Assembly (NCBI RefSeq): GCF_000721605.1
Contig: NZ_JOIZ01000005.1
Coordinates: 682,001 to 746,000, forward strand
DNA length: 64,000 nt
Source of the DNA: Streptomyces sp. NRRL S-37
Lineage (GTDB): Bacteria > Actinomycetota > Actinomycetes > Streptomycetales > Streptomycetaceae
Direction: 5' to 3'
The position numbers were made by a program, and so were the translations under genes. The notes beneath the pieces were generated by a model that saw only the letters and a program-made list of their open reading frames with translations, was not told where the DNA came from and did not search any database. Position 1 is the stretch's first letter. Each line of letters begins with the position of its first letter. Below, in pieces: positions 25,454 through 34,372 of this stretch.

Positions 25454-25608
25454 GCCGCGATGCTGCAACGCTACGCATACGCTCGACTACGGAAAGAAAC
25501 GAACTCCGTGAGGCGTTGAAGTGAGGTTTCAGGTCGAAGAAGCGGACGGCTTCACGCACGGAACTGCGGTCCGTGTGAAGGGGCTGCGGCCCTGATCCGA
25601 CCGTTCGC

Positions 25609-25650
25609 AGGCCCCGCCGAAGCCAAACCGTACCGGCTTCGGCGGGGCCT
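25609..25650. terminator. Perfect 16-bp terminator downstream of pirin
   Basis: The arm AGGCCCCGCCGAAGCC pairs exactly with its complement across a 10-nt loop. It begins 7 bases after the pirin stop on the minus strand. Confidence 0.85.
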
Positions 25651-25656
25651 GCCGCG

Positions 25657-26319
25657 TCACTTCGCTGCCATCTCCCACACCAGTAGCTCCGCGTCCGACG
25701 CTCCCGCCACCGCGTCCACCCCCTGCGCGTCCGTGAGGCGGGCCGCGTCGCCCGCACCCAGCAGTGCGCCGTCCAGCGTCACCTCACCGCGCACCACGTG
25801 GACGTACACGTACGCGGCGTCCGGCACCGCCGTCCGCTCTCCCGCCCTCAGCCGGCGTACGTGGAGCATCGCGCCCGCCTCCGGGAGGGCGTACGGGGTG
25901 GAGTCGGCTATGCCCCGGACGACCTCGTAGGAGGGGTCGCCGCCCGGTTCCAGGGGGGCCAGCCACATCTGGAGGAAGGTGAGAGGGCGGTCGCCCGCGT
26001 TGCGTTCCACGTGGCGGACGCCCGACGCGGCGCTCAGGCGCTGGACGTCGCCGGGGCGGATCACCGTCTCCTCGCCCGTGGAGTCGCGGTGGGTCAGCTC
26101 GCCCTCCACCACCCACGTCACGATCTCGGTGTGGCTGTGCGGGTGCTCGTCGAAGCCGGCGCCGGGGGCGAGGTGCTCCTCGTTGCAGGCGATCACCGCG
26201 CCGAAGCGCAGGTTGTCCGGGTCGTAGTGGGGGCCGAAGGAGAAGGCGTGCCACGTCTCGATCCCGGCCGCCGGATCGCCGCCCTGGTAGCGCTCCCGCG
26301 CATGCCGTACGTCCGTCAC
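25657..26319 (-). CDS. Pirin-family cupin protein
   Basis: This bicupin has 220 aa. The N-terminal cupin metal motif is GFDEHPHSHTEIVTWVVEGE, followed by HRDSTGEE and IRPGDVQRLSAASGVRHVE. Pirins bind iron, and several act as quercetin dioxygenases or redox-sensitive cofactors. The GTG at 26319 (VTDVRHARERYQGGD) is preferred. TACGGT at 26332-26327 ends exactly 7 nt before it, giving a leaderless transcript. Longer frames lack family similarity. It is divergent from fasR across 59 bp. Confidence 0.9.
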   Translation of the reverse strand: MTDVRHARERYQGGDPAAGIETWHAFSFGPHYDPDNLRFGAVIACNEEHLAPGAGFDEHPHSHTEIVTWVVEGELTHRDSTGEETVIRPGDVQRLSAASGVRHVERNAGDRPLTFLQMWLAPLEPGGDPSYEVVRGIADSTPYALPEAGAMLHVRRLRAGERTAVPDAAYVYVHVVRGEVTLDGALLGAGDAARLTDAQGVDAVAGASDAELLVWEMAAK

Positions 26320-26378
26320 AGGGTCCACCGTAGACCCGGCGACACGCGCGGCCGTACCGATAAGGCAGTCTTGTCCCC

Positions 26379-27584
26379 GTGCCCGAACCCGAAACCAGCA
26401 CCCCCGAAGCCGCCGCACGCCCCGCCCATCCGCACGCCGCGACGCTGAAGCGGCTGGAGAGGTCGTCCGGCAGTCTCGCCGCGCAGGCGATCGCGCGGAT
26501 GGACGAGACGCTGTCCTGGTACCGGGCCATGCCCCCGGAGAACCGTTCCTGGATCGGCCTGGTCGCGCAGGCGGGCATCGCCGCGTTCACCGAGTGGTTC
26601 CGGCGCCCGGACGCCCCGCAGGCCATCTCCACCGATGTGTTCGGCACCGCGCCGCGCGAGCTGACCCGGGCGATCACGCTGCGGCAGACCGTGGAGATGG
26701 TGCGCACCACCATCGAGGTCATGGAGTCCGCCATCGACGAGGTGGCGGCGCCCGGCGACGAGAGCGTGCTGCGTGAGGCGCTGCTCGTGTACGCCCGTGA
26801 GATCGCCTTCGCCACCGCCCAGGTGTACGCGCAGGCCGCCGAGGCACGGGGTGCCTGGGACGCGCGGCTGGAGTCGCTGGTGGTGAACGCGGTACTCAGC
26901 GGTGAGGCGGACGAGGGGGCCGTGTCGCGGGCCGCCGCCCTGGGCTGGAACTCGCCCGAGCATGTGTGCGTGGTGCTGGGCACCGCGCCCGACGGGGACT
27001 CCGAGCTGACCGTGGAGGCCATCCGGCGGGCCGCCCGGCACGCCAAGCTCCAGGTGCTGACCGGGGTGCTCGGCGACCGGCTGGTGGTGATCGCGGGCGG
27101 CAGCGACAACCCGCTGGCCGTCGCGAAGTCGCTGATCGGGCCGTATGCGGCGGGGCCGGTCGTCGCCGGTCCGGTGGTTCCCGACCTGCTGGCCGCGACC
27201 CGGTCCGCGCAGGCCGCCGCGGCGGGGCTCAAGGCGTGTTCCGCCTGGCAGGACGCCCCGCGCCCGGTGCTGGCGGACGATCTGCTGCCGGAGCGGGCGA
27301 TCGCCTCGGACCCCTCCGCGCGCGAGCAGTTGGTGGAGGAGATCTACAGACCGCTGGAGCAGGCCGGAGCCGCGCTGCTGGAGACGCTCAGTGTCTATCT
27401 GGAGCAGGCGAGCAGTCTCGAAGGCGCGGCGCGGATGCTGTTCGTTCACCCCAACACCGTCCGCTACCGGCTTCGACGTGTGACTGACGTCACCGGATGG
27501 TCACCCTCCGATGTACGCTCTGCGTTCACGCTGCGGATCGCGCTGATCCTGGGGCGTCTGGCCGACGGCGATCCTCATCCCTAG
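26379..27584 (+). CDS. fasR: FasR, PucR-type activator of fatty acid synthase genes
   Basis: The regulator has 401 aa with a long N-terminal domain and a C-terminal PucR/CdaR-type helix-turn-helix (AARMLFVHPNTVRYRLRRVT near residue 355). The position directly upstream of fabD matches FasR of S. coelicolor, published as the activator of the fabDHPF operon and one of the determinants of lipid supply. The start GTG at 26379 gives MPEPETSTPEAAARP. The gene ends 89 bp before fabD, and an inverted repeat begins three bases after its stop. Identification rests on context plus domain type. Confidence 0.9.
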   Translation: MPEPETSTPEAAARPAHPHAATLKRLERSSGSLAAQAIARMDETLSWYRAMPPENRSWIGLVAQAGIAAFTEWFRRPDAPQAISTDVFGTAPRELTRAITLRQTVEMVRTTIEVMESAIDEVAAPGDESVLREALLVYAREIAFATAQVYAQAAEARGAWDARLESLVVNAVLSGEADEGAVSRAAALGWNSPEHVCVVLGTAPDGDSELTVEAIRRAARHAKLQVLTGVLGDRLVVIAGGSDNPLAVAKSLIGPYAAGPVVAGPVVPDLLAATRSAQAAAAGLKACSAWQDAPRPVLADDLLPERAIASDPSAREQLVEEIYRPLEQAGAALLETLSVYLEQASSLEGAARMLFVHPNTVRYRLRRVTDVTGWSPSDVRSAFTLRIALILGRLADGDPHP

Positions 27585-27586
27585 TC

Positions 27587-27607
27587 TTTTGTCGGGGCCC
27601 CACAAAA
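27587..27607. promoter_or_regulatory. Inverted repeat in the fabD control region
   Basis: TTTTGT-N9-ACAAAA is a perfect inverted repeat, with GGGGCCCC inside the spacer. It is A/T-rich at its arms, which stands out in this DNA. It sits between fasR and fabD, 67 bp before the fabD start. It is a candidate FasR operator, by inference from position. I do not recall the published site well enough to compare. Confidence 0.55.
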
Positions 27608-27673
27608 CCGCCTCCTGTTCTTCGTCCTTGTCCTCACGGGCGGCCGTGACCGTCCCCAAGAGAGAGTGTGAGA

Positions 27674-28585
27674 GTGCTCGTACTCGTCGCTCCCGGCCAG
27701 GGTGCCCAGACTCCCGGCTTTCTGACTGAATGGCTCGACCTCCCCGGTGCCGGGGAGCGCGTCGCCGCATGGTCCGACGCCATCGGACTCGACCTCGTCC
27801 ACTACGGCACGAAGGCCGACGCGGACGCGATCCGCGACACGGCCGTCGCCCAGCCGCTGCTGGTCGCGGCCGGGCTGCTGTCCGCCTCCGCGCTCGGAGA
27901 CGTGGCACCCGGTGCCGTCGCCGGTCACAGCGTCGGGGAGATCACCGCCGCCACCTTCGCGGGTGTCCTCGACGACACCGCCGCGCTCTCCCTGGTCCGC
28001 ACGCGGGGTCTGGCCATGGCCGACGCCGCCGCGATCACCGAGACCGGCATGGCGGCGCTGCTCGGCGGCGACCCCGAGGTGACCGTGGCGCACCTGGAGA
28101 AGCTGGGCCTGACCCCGGCGAACATCAACGGCGCGGGCCAGATCGTCGCGGCCGGCACCACGGAGCAGCTCGCCGCACTGGAGGCGGACAAGCCCGAGGG
28201 CGTGCGCAAGGTCGTCGCGCTCAAGGTGGCCGGCGCTTTCCACACCCACCACATGGGCCCCGCGGTCGACACGCTGGCGCAGGCCGCCGAGGCCCTGACG
28301 CCGGGCGACCCGAAGGTCACCTACGTGTCGAACAAGGACGGCGCGGCGGTCGCGACCGGCACCGAGGTGCTCGAACGCCTCGTCGGCCAGGTCGCCAACC
28401 CGGTCCGCTGGGACCTGTGCATGGAGACCTTCAAGGAGCTCGGCGTCACCGCCCTCCTGGAGGTCTGCCCCGGCGGCACGCTGACCGGCCTCGCCAAGCG
28501 CGCCCTGCCCGGTGTGAAGACGCTGGCCCTGAAGACCCCCGCCGACCTCGACGCGGCCCGCGAGCTCGTCGCCGAGCACGCCTGA
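27674..28585 (+). CDS. fabD: Malonyl-CoA:ACP malonyltransferase
   Basis: This enzyme loads malonate from CoA onto acyl carrier protein for fatty acid and some polyketide synthesis. It has 303 aa from the GTG at 27674. The N-terminal VLVLVAPGQGAQTPGF and the active-site elbow AVAGHSVGEITAA are intact, and the catalytic His is in GAFHTHHMGP. I chose this GTG over the one at 27668 because AGAGAG then lies 7 bases upstream and the protein starts as in homologues. It is the first gene of fabD-fabH-acpP-fabF, and the gap to fabH is 22 bp. Confidence 0.96.
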   Translation: MLVLVAPGQGAQTPGFLTEWLDLPGAGERVAAWSDAIGLDLVHYGTKADADAIRDTAVAQPLLVAAGLLSASALGDVAPGAVAGHSVGEITAATFAGVLDDTAALSLVRTRGLAMADAAAITETGMAALLGGDPEVTVAHLEKLGLTPANINGAGQIVAAGTTEQLAALEADKPEGVRKVVALKVAGAFHTHHMGPAVDTLAQAAEALTPGDPKVTYVSNKDGAAVATGTEVLERLVGQVANPVRWDLCMETFKELGVTALLEVCPGGTLTGLAKRALPGVKTLALKTPADLDAARELVAEHA

Positions 28586-28607
28586 CGCCCTTAAGGAGCC
28601 GACCCGC

Positions 28608-29639
28608 ATGGCGAAGATCAAGCCCAGCAAGGGCGCCCCGTACGCACGCATCCTCGGCGTGGGCGGTTACCGGCCCACCCGGGTCGTGCCGAACGAGGTG
28701 ATCCTGGAGACGATCGACTCGTCCGACGAGTGGATCCGCTCCCGCTCCGGGATCGAGACCCGGCACTGGGCGTCCGCCGAGGAGACCGTCGCCGCGATGT
28801 CGATCGAGGCGTCCGGCAAGGCGATCGCGGACGCCGGGATCGACGCCTCGCGGATCGGCGCCGTCGTCGTCTCGACCGTCTCGCACTTCAGCCAGACCCC
28901 GGCCGTCGCGACCGAGATCGCCGACAAGCTGGGCACGGACAAGGCCGCCGCCTTCGACATCTCGGCCGGCTGCGCGGGCTTCGGGTACGGGCTCACGCTG
29001 GCCAAGGGCATGGTGGTGGAGGGATCGGCAGAGTATGTACTTGTCATCGGCGTGGAGCGGCTGAGCGACCTGACCGACCTGGAGGACCGGGCCACGGCCT
29101 TCCTGTTCGGTGACGGCGCGGGCGCGGTGATCGTCGGCCCCTCCCAGGAGCCCGCGATCGGCCCGACCGTGTGGGGCTCGGAGGGCGACAAGTCCGAGAC
29201 CATCAAGCAGACCGTGCCGTGGGACCGCTTCAGGATCGGCGACGTCTCCGAGCTGCCCCTCGACAGCGCGGGCAACATCAAGTTCCCCGCGATCACGCAG
29301 GAAGGCCAGGCGGTGTTCCGCTGGGCCGTGTTCGAGATGGCGAAGGTCGCCCAGCAGGCGCTGGACGCGGCCGGGATCACCGCGGACGAACTGGACGTCT
29401 TCATCCCGCACCAGGCCAATGTGCGGATCATCGACTCGATGGTGAAGACCCTGAAACTGCCGGAGCACGTCACGGTCGCCCGTGACATCCGCACCACCGG
29501 CAACACCTCGGCCGCCTCGATCCCGCTCGCGATGGAGCGGCTCCTGGCGACCGGCGAGGCGAAGAGCGGCGACACCGCGCTCGTCATCGGCTTCGGGGCG
29601 GGTCTCGTCTACGCCGCTACGGTCGTTACCCTCCCCTAG
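28608..29639 (+). CDS. fabH: Beta-ketoacyl-ACP synthase III
   Basis: This enzyme condenses an acyl-CoA primer with malonyl-ACP to start fatty acid synthesis. In Streptomyces it accepts branched-chain primers. It has 343 aa. The catalytic triad is Cys122 in FDISAGCAGFGYG, His in FIPHQANVRI and Asn in TTGNTSAASIP. The ATG at 28608 has AAGGAG upstream at good spacing. It is co-transcribed with fabD. Gene order fabD-fabH-acpP-fabF is that of SCO2387-SCO2390, from memory. Confidence 0.97.
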   Translation: MAKIKPSKGAPYARILGVGGYRPTRVVPNEVILETIDSSDEWIRSRSGIETRHWASAEETVAAMSIEASGKAIADAGIDASRIGAVVVSTVSHFSQTPAVATEIADKLGTDKAAAFDISAGCAGFGYGLTLAKGMVVEGSAEYVLVIGVERLSDLTDLEDRATAFLFGDGAGAVIVGPSQEPAIGPTVWGSEGDKSETIKQTVPWDRFRIGDVSELPLDSAGNIKFPAITQEGQAVFRWAVFEMAKVAQQALDAAGITADELDVFIPHQANVRIIDSMVKTLKLPEHVTVARDIRTTGNTSAASIPLAMERLLATGEAKSGDTALVIGFGAGLVYAATVVTLP

Positions 29640-29719
29640 GCACTGCGTGCCGGGCCCTGCGCCCGGTACGCGAGGTACCACCACCCCATCCTCTGGAATC
29701 ACAACGAAGGAGCGCCATC

Positions 29720-29968
29720 ATGGCCGCCACTCAGGAAGAGATCGTCGCCGGTCTCGCGGAGATCGTGAACGAGATCGCCGGCATCCCGGTTGAGGACGTC
29801 CAGCTGGACAAGTCCTTCACCGACGACCTGGACGTCGACTCGCTGTCCATGGTCGAGGTCGTCGTCGCCGCCGAAGAGCGCTTCGACGTCAAGATCCCGG
29901 ACGACGACGTCAAGAACCTCAAGACGGTCGGCGACGCGACCGACTACATCCTCAAGCACCAGGCCTGA
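29720..29968 (+). CDS. acpP: Acyl carrier protein of fatty acid synthase
   Basis: This is an 82-aa acidic carrier. The phosphopantetheine site is Ser41 in DLDVDSLSMVEVV. The four-helix pattern and acidic helix II (MVEVVVAAEERFDVKIPDDD) are normal. The ATG at 29720 follows GAAGGAG. It lies 80 bp after fabH. A compact GC hairpin at 30015-30035 lies between it and fabF and may adjust relative expression, since ACP is needed in excess. Confidence 0.97.
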   Translation: MAATQEEIVAGLAEIVNEIAGIPVEDVQLDKSFTDDLDVDSLSMVEVVVAAEERFDVKIPDDDVKNLKTVGDATDYILKHQA

Positions 29969-30014
29969 GCCCTGCCGGGCCTTCCGTCCGTCTTCCGTCG
30001 GTACGGGAGGCCCG

Positions 30015-30035
30015 GGGGCCGGGAACCCCGGCCCC
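30015..30035 (+). terminator. Intra-operon hairpin between acpP and fabF
   Basis: GGGGCCGGG pairs with CCCGGCCCC around a 3-nt loop, 46 bases after the acpP stop and 57 bases before the fabF start. No T-run follows, so an attenuator or mRNA-stabilising role is as likely as termination. Confidence 0.5.
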
Positions 30036-30092
30036 GCCACCCGGCGGTGGCGCCGTACGAATCCTCGTAGATCCGTTGGAGAGAGAATTCCG

Positions 30093-31364
30093 ATGAGCCC
30101 GACCAATCGCACCGTGGTCGTCACCGGTATCGGCGCAACCACACCGCTGGGTGGCGACGCAGCCTCGACCTGGGAGGGACTGGTCGCCGGACGTTCCGGC
30201 GTCAAGGCCCTCACGGAGGAGTGGGCCGCCGAGCAGGCGGTCCGTATCGCGGCCCGGGTGGCCGTGGAGCCCACCGAGGTCATCCCCCGGCCGCAGGCCC
30301 GCCGCCTGGACCGCTCGGCGCAGTTCGCGCTGATCGCGGCCAAGGAGGCGTGGGCCGACGCCGGTTTCGTGGCCAAGGCCGGTGAGGACCCGAGCGTCGA
30401 CCCGGACCGGCTGGGAGCGGTCATCGCCTCCGGCATCGGCGGTGTGACGACCCTGCTGGACCAGCACGACGTGCTGAAGGAGAAGGGCGTACGCCGTGTC
30501 TCCCCGCACACCGTCCCCATGCTGATGCCGAACGGCCCGGCCGCGAACGTGGGTCTCGCGGTGGGCGCCCGCGCCGGTGTGCACACCCCGGTCTCCGCGT
30601 GCGCGTCGGGTGCCGAGGCCATCGGCTACGGCATCGAGATGATCCGCACCGGCCGTGCCGACGTCGTCGTCGCGGGCGGCACGGAGGCGGCGATCCACCC
30701 GCTGCCGATCGCCGCGTTCGGCAACATGATGGCGATGTCCAAGAACAACGACGACCCCGAGGGCGCGTCGCGTCCCTACGACGTCGCCCGGGACGGCTTC
30801 GTCATGGGTGAGGGCGCGGGCGTGATCGTCCTGGAGTCCGCCGAGCACGCGGCCGCGCGCGGTGCGCGGGTCTACGCGGAGGCGGTCGGGCAGGGGATCT
30901 CGGCCGACGCGCACGACATCGTGCAGCCGGAGCCTGAGGGGCGGGGCATCTCGCACGCCCTGCAGAACCTGCTGGAGCGGACGGATCTGGACCCGGCGGA
31001 GATCGTGCACGTCAACGCGCACGCGACGTCCACGCCGGCCGGTGACATCGCGGAGCTGAAGGCGCTGCGGAAGGTGTTCGGGGACGACGCGGACCACTTC
31101 GCGGTCTCCGCGACGAAGTCGATGACGGGGCATCTGCTGGGCGGGGCGGGTGGGGTGGAGTCCGTGGCCACCGTGCTCGCGCTGTACCACCGGGTGGCTC
31201 CGCCGACGATCAATGTCGAGAACCTCGATCCTGAGGCCGAGGCGGCTGCGGATGTCGTTCGTGGGGAGGCGCGGAAGCTGCCCGTGGACGGGCGGATCGC
31301 CGCGCTGAACGACTCGTTCGGGTTCGGTGGGCACAACGTGGTGCTGGCGTTCCGGTCCGTGTGA
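30093..31364 (+). CDS. fabF: Beta-ketoacyl-ACP synthase II
   Basis: This is the elongating condensing enzyme of fatty acid synthesis, 423 aa with a thiolase fold. The Cys-His-His triad is Cys170 in TPVSACASGAEA, His in NAHATSTPAGD and His in KSMTGHLLGGAGG. The C-terminal GFGGHN motif is present. The ATG at 30093 follows GGAGAGAG. The frame is open far upstream, through acpP in another frame, but no conserved sequence precedes this start. It is the last gene of the fab operon, followed by a hairpin. Confidence 0.97.
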   Translation: MSPTNRTVVVTGIGATTPLGGDAASTWEGLVAGRSGVKALTEEWAAEQAVRIAARVAVEPTEVIPRPQARRLDRSAQFALIAAKEAWADAGFVAKAGEDPSVDPDRLGAVIASGIGGVTTLLDQHDVLKEKGVRRVSPHTVPMLMPNGPAANVGLAVGARAGVHTPVSACASGAEAIGYGIEMIRTGRADVVVAGGTEAAIHPLPIAAFGNMMAMSKNNDDPEGASRPYDVARDGFVMGEGAGVIVLESAEHAAARGARVYAEAVGQGISADAHDIVQPEPEGRGISHALQNLLERTDLDPAEIVHVNAHATSTPAGDIAELKALRKVFGDDADHFAVSATKSMTGHLLGGAGGVESVATVLALYHRVAPPTINVENLDPEAEAAADVVRGEARKLPVDGRIAALNDSFGFGGHNVVLAFRSV

Positions 31365-31378
31365 CCTGCGTCGGCCTG

Positions 31379-31412
31379 AAGGGCCTTCACCCCCTTGGGG
31401 GTGGGGGCCCTT
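31379..31412 (+). terminator. Terminator of the fab operon
   Basis: AAGGGCC and CACCCC arms pair with GGGGTG and GGCCCTT (with two wobble-type positions) around a short loop, followed by TTTG. It lies 15 bases after the fabF stop. Confidence 0.75.
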
Positions 31413-31485
31413 TGCCGTGCGGCGCCCGCTGGGGGTGACGGGAGGTTTTCTCGCCCCCGCCGCCCCTACCCGTCCCGTCCCGTCC

Positions 31486-31582
31486 TCAAGGGGCTTCGCC
31501 CCTTTGACCCCGGGGAGCATGGTCGGGTGCGGGTCCGTTGGGGCTTGTCGCGCAGTTCCCCGCGCCCCTTTCAGGGGCGCTT
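31486..31582. repeat. Dispersed Streptomyces-type intergenic repeat
   Basis: It contains AAGGGGCTTCGCCCCTTT, a small hairpin, followed by CTTGTCGCGCAGTTCCCCGC and CCCTTTCAGGGGCGC. The second element is the same as the one inside the Ter fusion gene at 5371-5420. I know both as widespread in Streptomyces intergenic DNA, from memory. It lies between the end of the fab operon and the convergent DUF3145 gene. Confidence 0.6.
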
Positions 31583-31599
31583 TGCTCTCCCGGTGTTTT

Positions 31600-32094
31600 C
31601 TAGACCACCTGGTGGAGCCAGCGGACCGGGGCGCCTTCGCCTGCGTAGCGGAAGGGTTCCAGTTCGTCGTCCCAGGGTTTGCCCAGGAGTTTGGCGATCT
31701 CCGATTCCAGGTCGGTCTGTTCGGTCCGGGAGCGGGTCAGGGCGGCCCGGAGACGGTCCTCGGGGATGAGGATGTCGCCGTGGATGCCGGTGACGGCGTG
31801 GAAGATGCCCAGGTCGGGGGTGCAGCTGTAGCGCTCGCCCTCGGCGGTGGGGCAGGGTTCCGAGGTGACCTCGAAGCGCAGCATCTGCCAGCCGCGCAGC
31901 GCGGAGGCGAGTTGGGAGGCGGTGCCGGCCTGGCCCTGCCAGGAGAACTCCGAGCGCCAGGTGCCGGGGGAGGCGGGCTGGCGGATCCAGTCCAGGCTGA
32001 CGCGCGTGCCGAGCACCCCGGCGATGGCCCACTCGACGTGCGGGCACAACGCGCGCGGCGCGGAGTGCACGTACAGAACTCCACGAGTCGTCAC
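31600..32094 (-). CDS. DUF3145 family protein
   Basis: This conserved actinobacterial protein has 164 aa and is cytoplasmic. Characteristic segments are GVLYVHSAPRALCPHVEWAI at the N-terminus, WRSEFSWQGQAGTASQLASA, and EPFRYAGEGAPVRWLHQVV at the end. The GTG at 32094 follows GGAGG at good spacing. It lies next to the fab operon in many Streptomyces, to my recollection, but no function has been assigned. No operon partner is visible. Confidence 0.9.
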   Translation of the reverse strand: MTTRGVLYVHSAPRALCPHVEWAIAGVLGTRVSLDWIRQPASPGTWRSEFSWQGQAGTASQLASALRGWQMLRFEVTSEPCPTAEGERYSCTPDLGIFHAVTGIHGDILIPEDRLRAALTRSRTEQTDLESEIAKLLGKPWDDELEPFRYAGEGAPVRWLHQVV

Positions 32095-32277
32095 CGGAAC
32101 CTCCGGACGGAACAGGCGCGGTCCGGGTGGACCGCGTTGATGGCGAGGCTACCGTGCGACGGCGCAAGGAGTGTGACGTACCGTCGGTCCCGGTGCCGGG
32201 AAACCTCCAGCATTCACCCGGCAGGACGCCTGTACGGGTGTGCAATGAACACACCACGACACACGGGGAGGCGACGA

Positions 32278-33189
32278 ATGGAGCAGACGGCGCGGAGGCC
32301 GGCCCGTCGTGCGCGGGCGGCCGTGCTCGCCGTGGTGGCGGCCGTCGCGCTGGGCGCGGCCGGCTGCGATGCCGTCGGCGGCTCCCCCGCCCCGTCGGGC
32401 ACGGCGGCAAAGAAGGAGCGGCCGTCCCCGAAGCCCACGCCCGTGTGGGACACCAGCCCTGAGTCGGTCGCCGCCGTGGGGGACTCGATCACGCGCGGCT
32501 TCGACGCGTGCGCGGTGCTGACGGACTGCCCCGAGGTGTCGTGGGCGACGGGCGGCAGCGAGGAGGTCGACAGTCTCGCCGTACGCCTGCTGGGGCGGGC
32601 GGGGGCGGCCGAGCGGAGCTGGAACTACTCGGTGACCGGGGCCCGGATGGCGGATCTGCCGGAGCAGATGGCGCGGGCGGTGGCACGGAGGCCGGAGCTG
32701 GTGGCGGTGATGGCCGGGGCGAACGACGCCTGCCGGGAGACGACGTCGGCGATGACGCCGGTGGACGACTTCCGGGCCGACTTCCAGGAGGCCATGCGCA
32801 CACTGCGCGAGGCACTGCCCAAGGCACAGGTGTACGTGGCGAGCGTGCCGAACCTGAAGCGGCTCTGGTCGCAGGGGCGGACCAATCCGCTGGGCAAGCA
32901 GGTGTGGAAACTGGGCATCTGCCCGTCGATGCTGGGCGACGCGGACGCGATGGACGCGGCGGCCACGCTGCGGCGCGAGACGGTGCAGGACCGGGTGGAG
33001 GACTACAACGAGGTGCTGGAGGAGGTCTGCGCGAAGGACCGCCGCTGCCGCTTCGACGGCGGCGCGGTGTACGAGTACCGTTTCGGCACCGACGAGTTGA
33101 GCCGCTGGGACTGGTTCCATCCCAGCATCGAGGGGCAGGCCGAGCTGGCCGGGATCGCGTACCGGACGGTCACGGCGAAGCGGCCGTGA
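32278..33189 (+). CDS. Secreted or lipid-anchored SGNH hydrolase
   Basis: This is a lipase/esterase-like enzyme of the GDSL/SGNH class, 303 aa. A twin-Arg-rich N-terminus and hydrophobic segment end in LGAAGC, which could be a non-canonical lipobox. A Pro/Lys spacer follows. SGNH blocks are all present: AAVGDSITRGFD (Ser), GARMAD (Gly), MAGANDACRE (Asn) and DWFHPSIEGQ (Asp-His). Extra Cys pairs suggest disulfides. ATG at 32278 has GGGGAGG six bases upstream. A longer in-frame extension lacks a signal peptide. The substrate is unknown. Confidence 0.88.
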   Translation: MEQTARRPARRARAAVLAVVAAVALGAAGCDAVGGSPAPSGTAAKKERPSPKPTPVWDTSPESVAAVGDSITRGFDACAVLTDCPEVSWATGGSEEVDSLAVRLLGRAGAAERSWNYSVTGARMADLPEQMARAVARRPELVAVMAGANDACRETTSAMTPVDDFRADFQEAMRTLREALPKAQVYVASVPNLKRLWSQGRTNPLGKQVWKLGICPSMLGDADAMDAAATLRRETVQDRVEDYNEVLEEVCAKDRRCRFDGGAVYEYRFGTDELSRWDWFHPSIEGQAELAGIAYRTVTAKRP

Positions 33190-33204
33190 CTTATTGTTTC
33201 GCAC

Positions 33205-34182
33205 ATGAACGAACTCTTCGGCACACTTTCCGACGGCACGCCGGTGCACCGCTGGACCCTGGAGCGGGCGGGCGTACGGGTACGGGTCCTGTCCTACGGC
33301 GGGATCGTGCAGGACGTCGAGGTGCCGGACCGGGACGGGCGGACCGGGAACGTGGTGCTGGGGTTCTCCGACCTGGACGGCTACCTCCGGCACCCGGAAC
33401 CCTTCCTGGGCGCCCTGATCGGCCGGTACGCCAACCGGATCGCGGGCGCCCGCTTCTCCCTGGCGGGGCGCGACCACACGCTCGCCGCGAACAACGGGCC
33501 GAACTCGCTGCACGGCGGTGAGCGGGGCTTCGACAAGCGGGTGTGGGACGTGAGCCCGGTCGCGCACGGCCTGCGGCTCTCCCTGGTCAGCGAGGACGGC
33601 GAGGAGGGCTTCCCGGGCCGTCTGGAGGTCTCCGTGACGTACACGCTGGACGAGCGGGGCGCGCTGGGGATCGCGTACGAGGCGGTGACGGACGCGCCGA
33701 CGCACGTGAACCTGACGAACCACTCGTACTGGAACCTGGCCGGCGCCGGCTCCGGCAGCACGGCCGGGCACGAGCTGCGGCTGGCGGCCTCCCGCTACAC
33801 CCCGTCCGACGCGGACCTGATCCCGAACGGTGAGCTCGCCGACGTCTCCGGGACCCGTTTCGACTTCCGCGAGGCGCGGAAGGCGGGCACCGGGTACGAC
33901 GACAACTTCGTGCTCGACAAGGGGGTGACGGCGGCCGCCGAGGAGGTCGCCGAGCTGTACGACCCGGCGTCGGGCCGGGTGCTGACGGTGGCGACCACCG
34001 AGCCCGGCATGCAGCTCTACACCTCGGACCACATCGGGGAGCCCTTCACCCCCGGTGACGGCATCGCGCTGGAGACCCAGCACTTCCCGGACTCCCCGAA
34101 CCGTCCGGAGTTCCCGAGCACGGTCCTGAAGCCGGGTGAGGTGTTCCGGTCGGAGACGGTGTACGGGTTCGGGGTGCGGTAG
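33205..34182 (+). CDS. Aldose 1-epimerase (cytoplasmic)
   Basis: This mutarotase interconverts the alpha and beta anomers of hexoses. It has 325 aa and no signal peptide. GalM motifs are GALIGRYANRIAGARF, NSLHGGERGFDKRVW (catalytic His), NLTNHSYWNLAG (second His) and ETQHFPDSPNRPEFPSTVL (catalytic Glu). ATG at 33205 lies 7 nt after TATTGT (33192-33197), a leaderless start beginning just past the SGNH stop. A Tat-exported paralogue is encoded at 47844-49001. Confidence 0.93.
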   Translation: MNELFGTLSDGTPVHRWTLERAGVRVRVLSYGGIVQDVEVPDRDGRTGNVVLGFSDLDGYLRHPEPFLGALIGRYANRIAGARFSLAGRDHTLAANNGPNSLHGGERGFDKRVWDVSPVAHGLRLSLVSEDGEEGFPGRLEVSVTYTLDERGALGIAYEAVTDAPTHVNLTNHSYWNLAGAGSGSTAGHELRLAASRYTPSDADLIPNGELADVSGTRFDFREARKAGTGYDDNFVLDKGVTAAAEEVAELYDPASGRVLTVATTEPGMQLYTSDHIGEPFTPGDGIALETQHFPDSPNRPEFPSTVLKPGEVFRSETVYGFGVR

Positions 34183-34209
34183 GGACTGTCCGGCCTCCGC
34201 TCGCACATA

Positions 34210-34245
34210 AGCCCCGGTCCGGGGTCAGGGTCCCGGACCGGGGCT
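34210..34245. terminator. Terminator after the aldose epimerase gene
   Basis: The perfect 14-bp arms AGCCCCGGTCCGGG and complement enclose an 8-nt loop, 27 bases past the stop codon. Confidence 0.85.
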
Positions 34246-34372
34246 GCTCATGTGGGTGCTTCCCGGATCAGACGTTAATCGCTGTGAGGGGAACGCGGTC
34301 CCCGATCAGCATGCCCGCTTGAATCTCGTACGAAGCCTTCACATATGACCATGATGTGGTGGGGTTGCGCCG

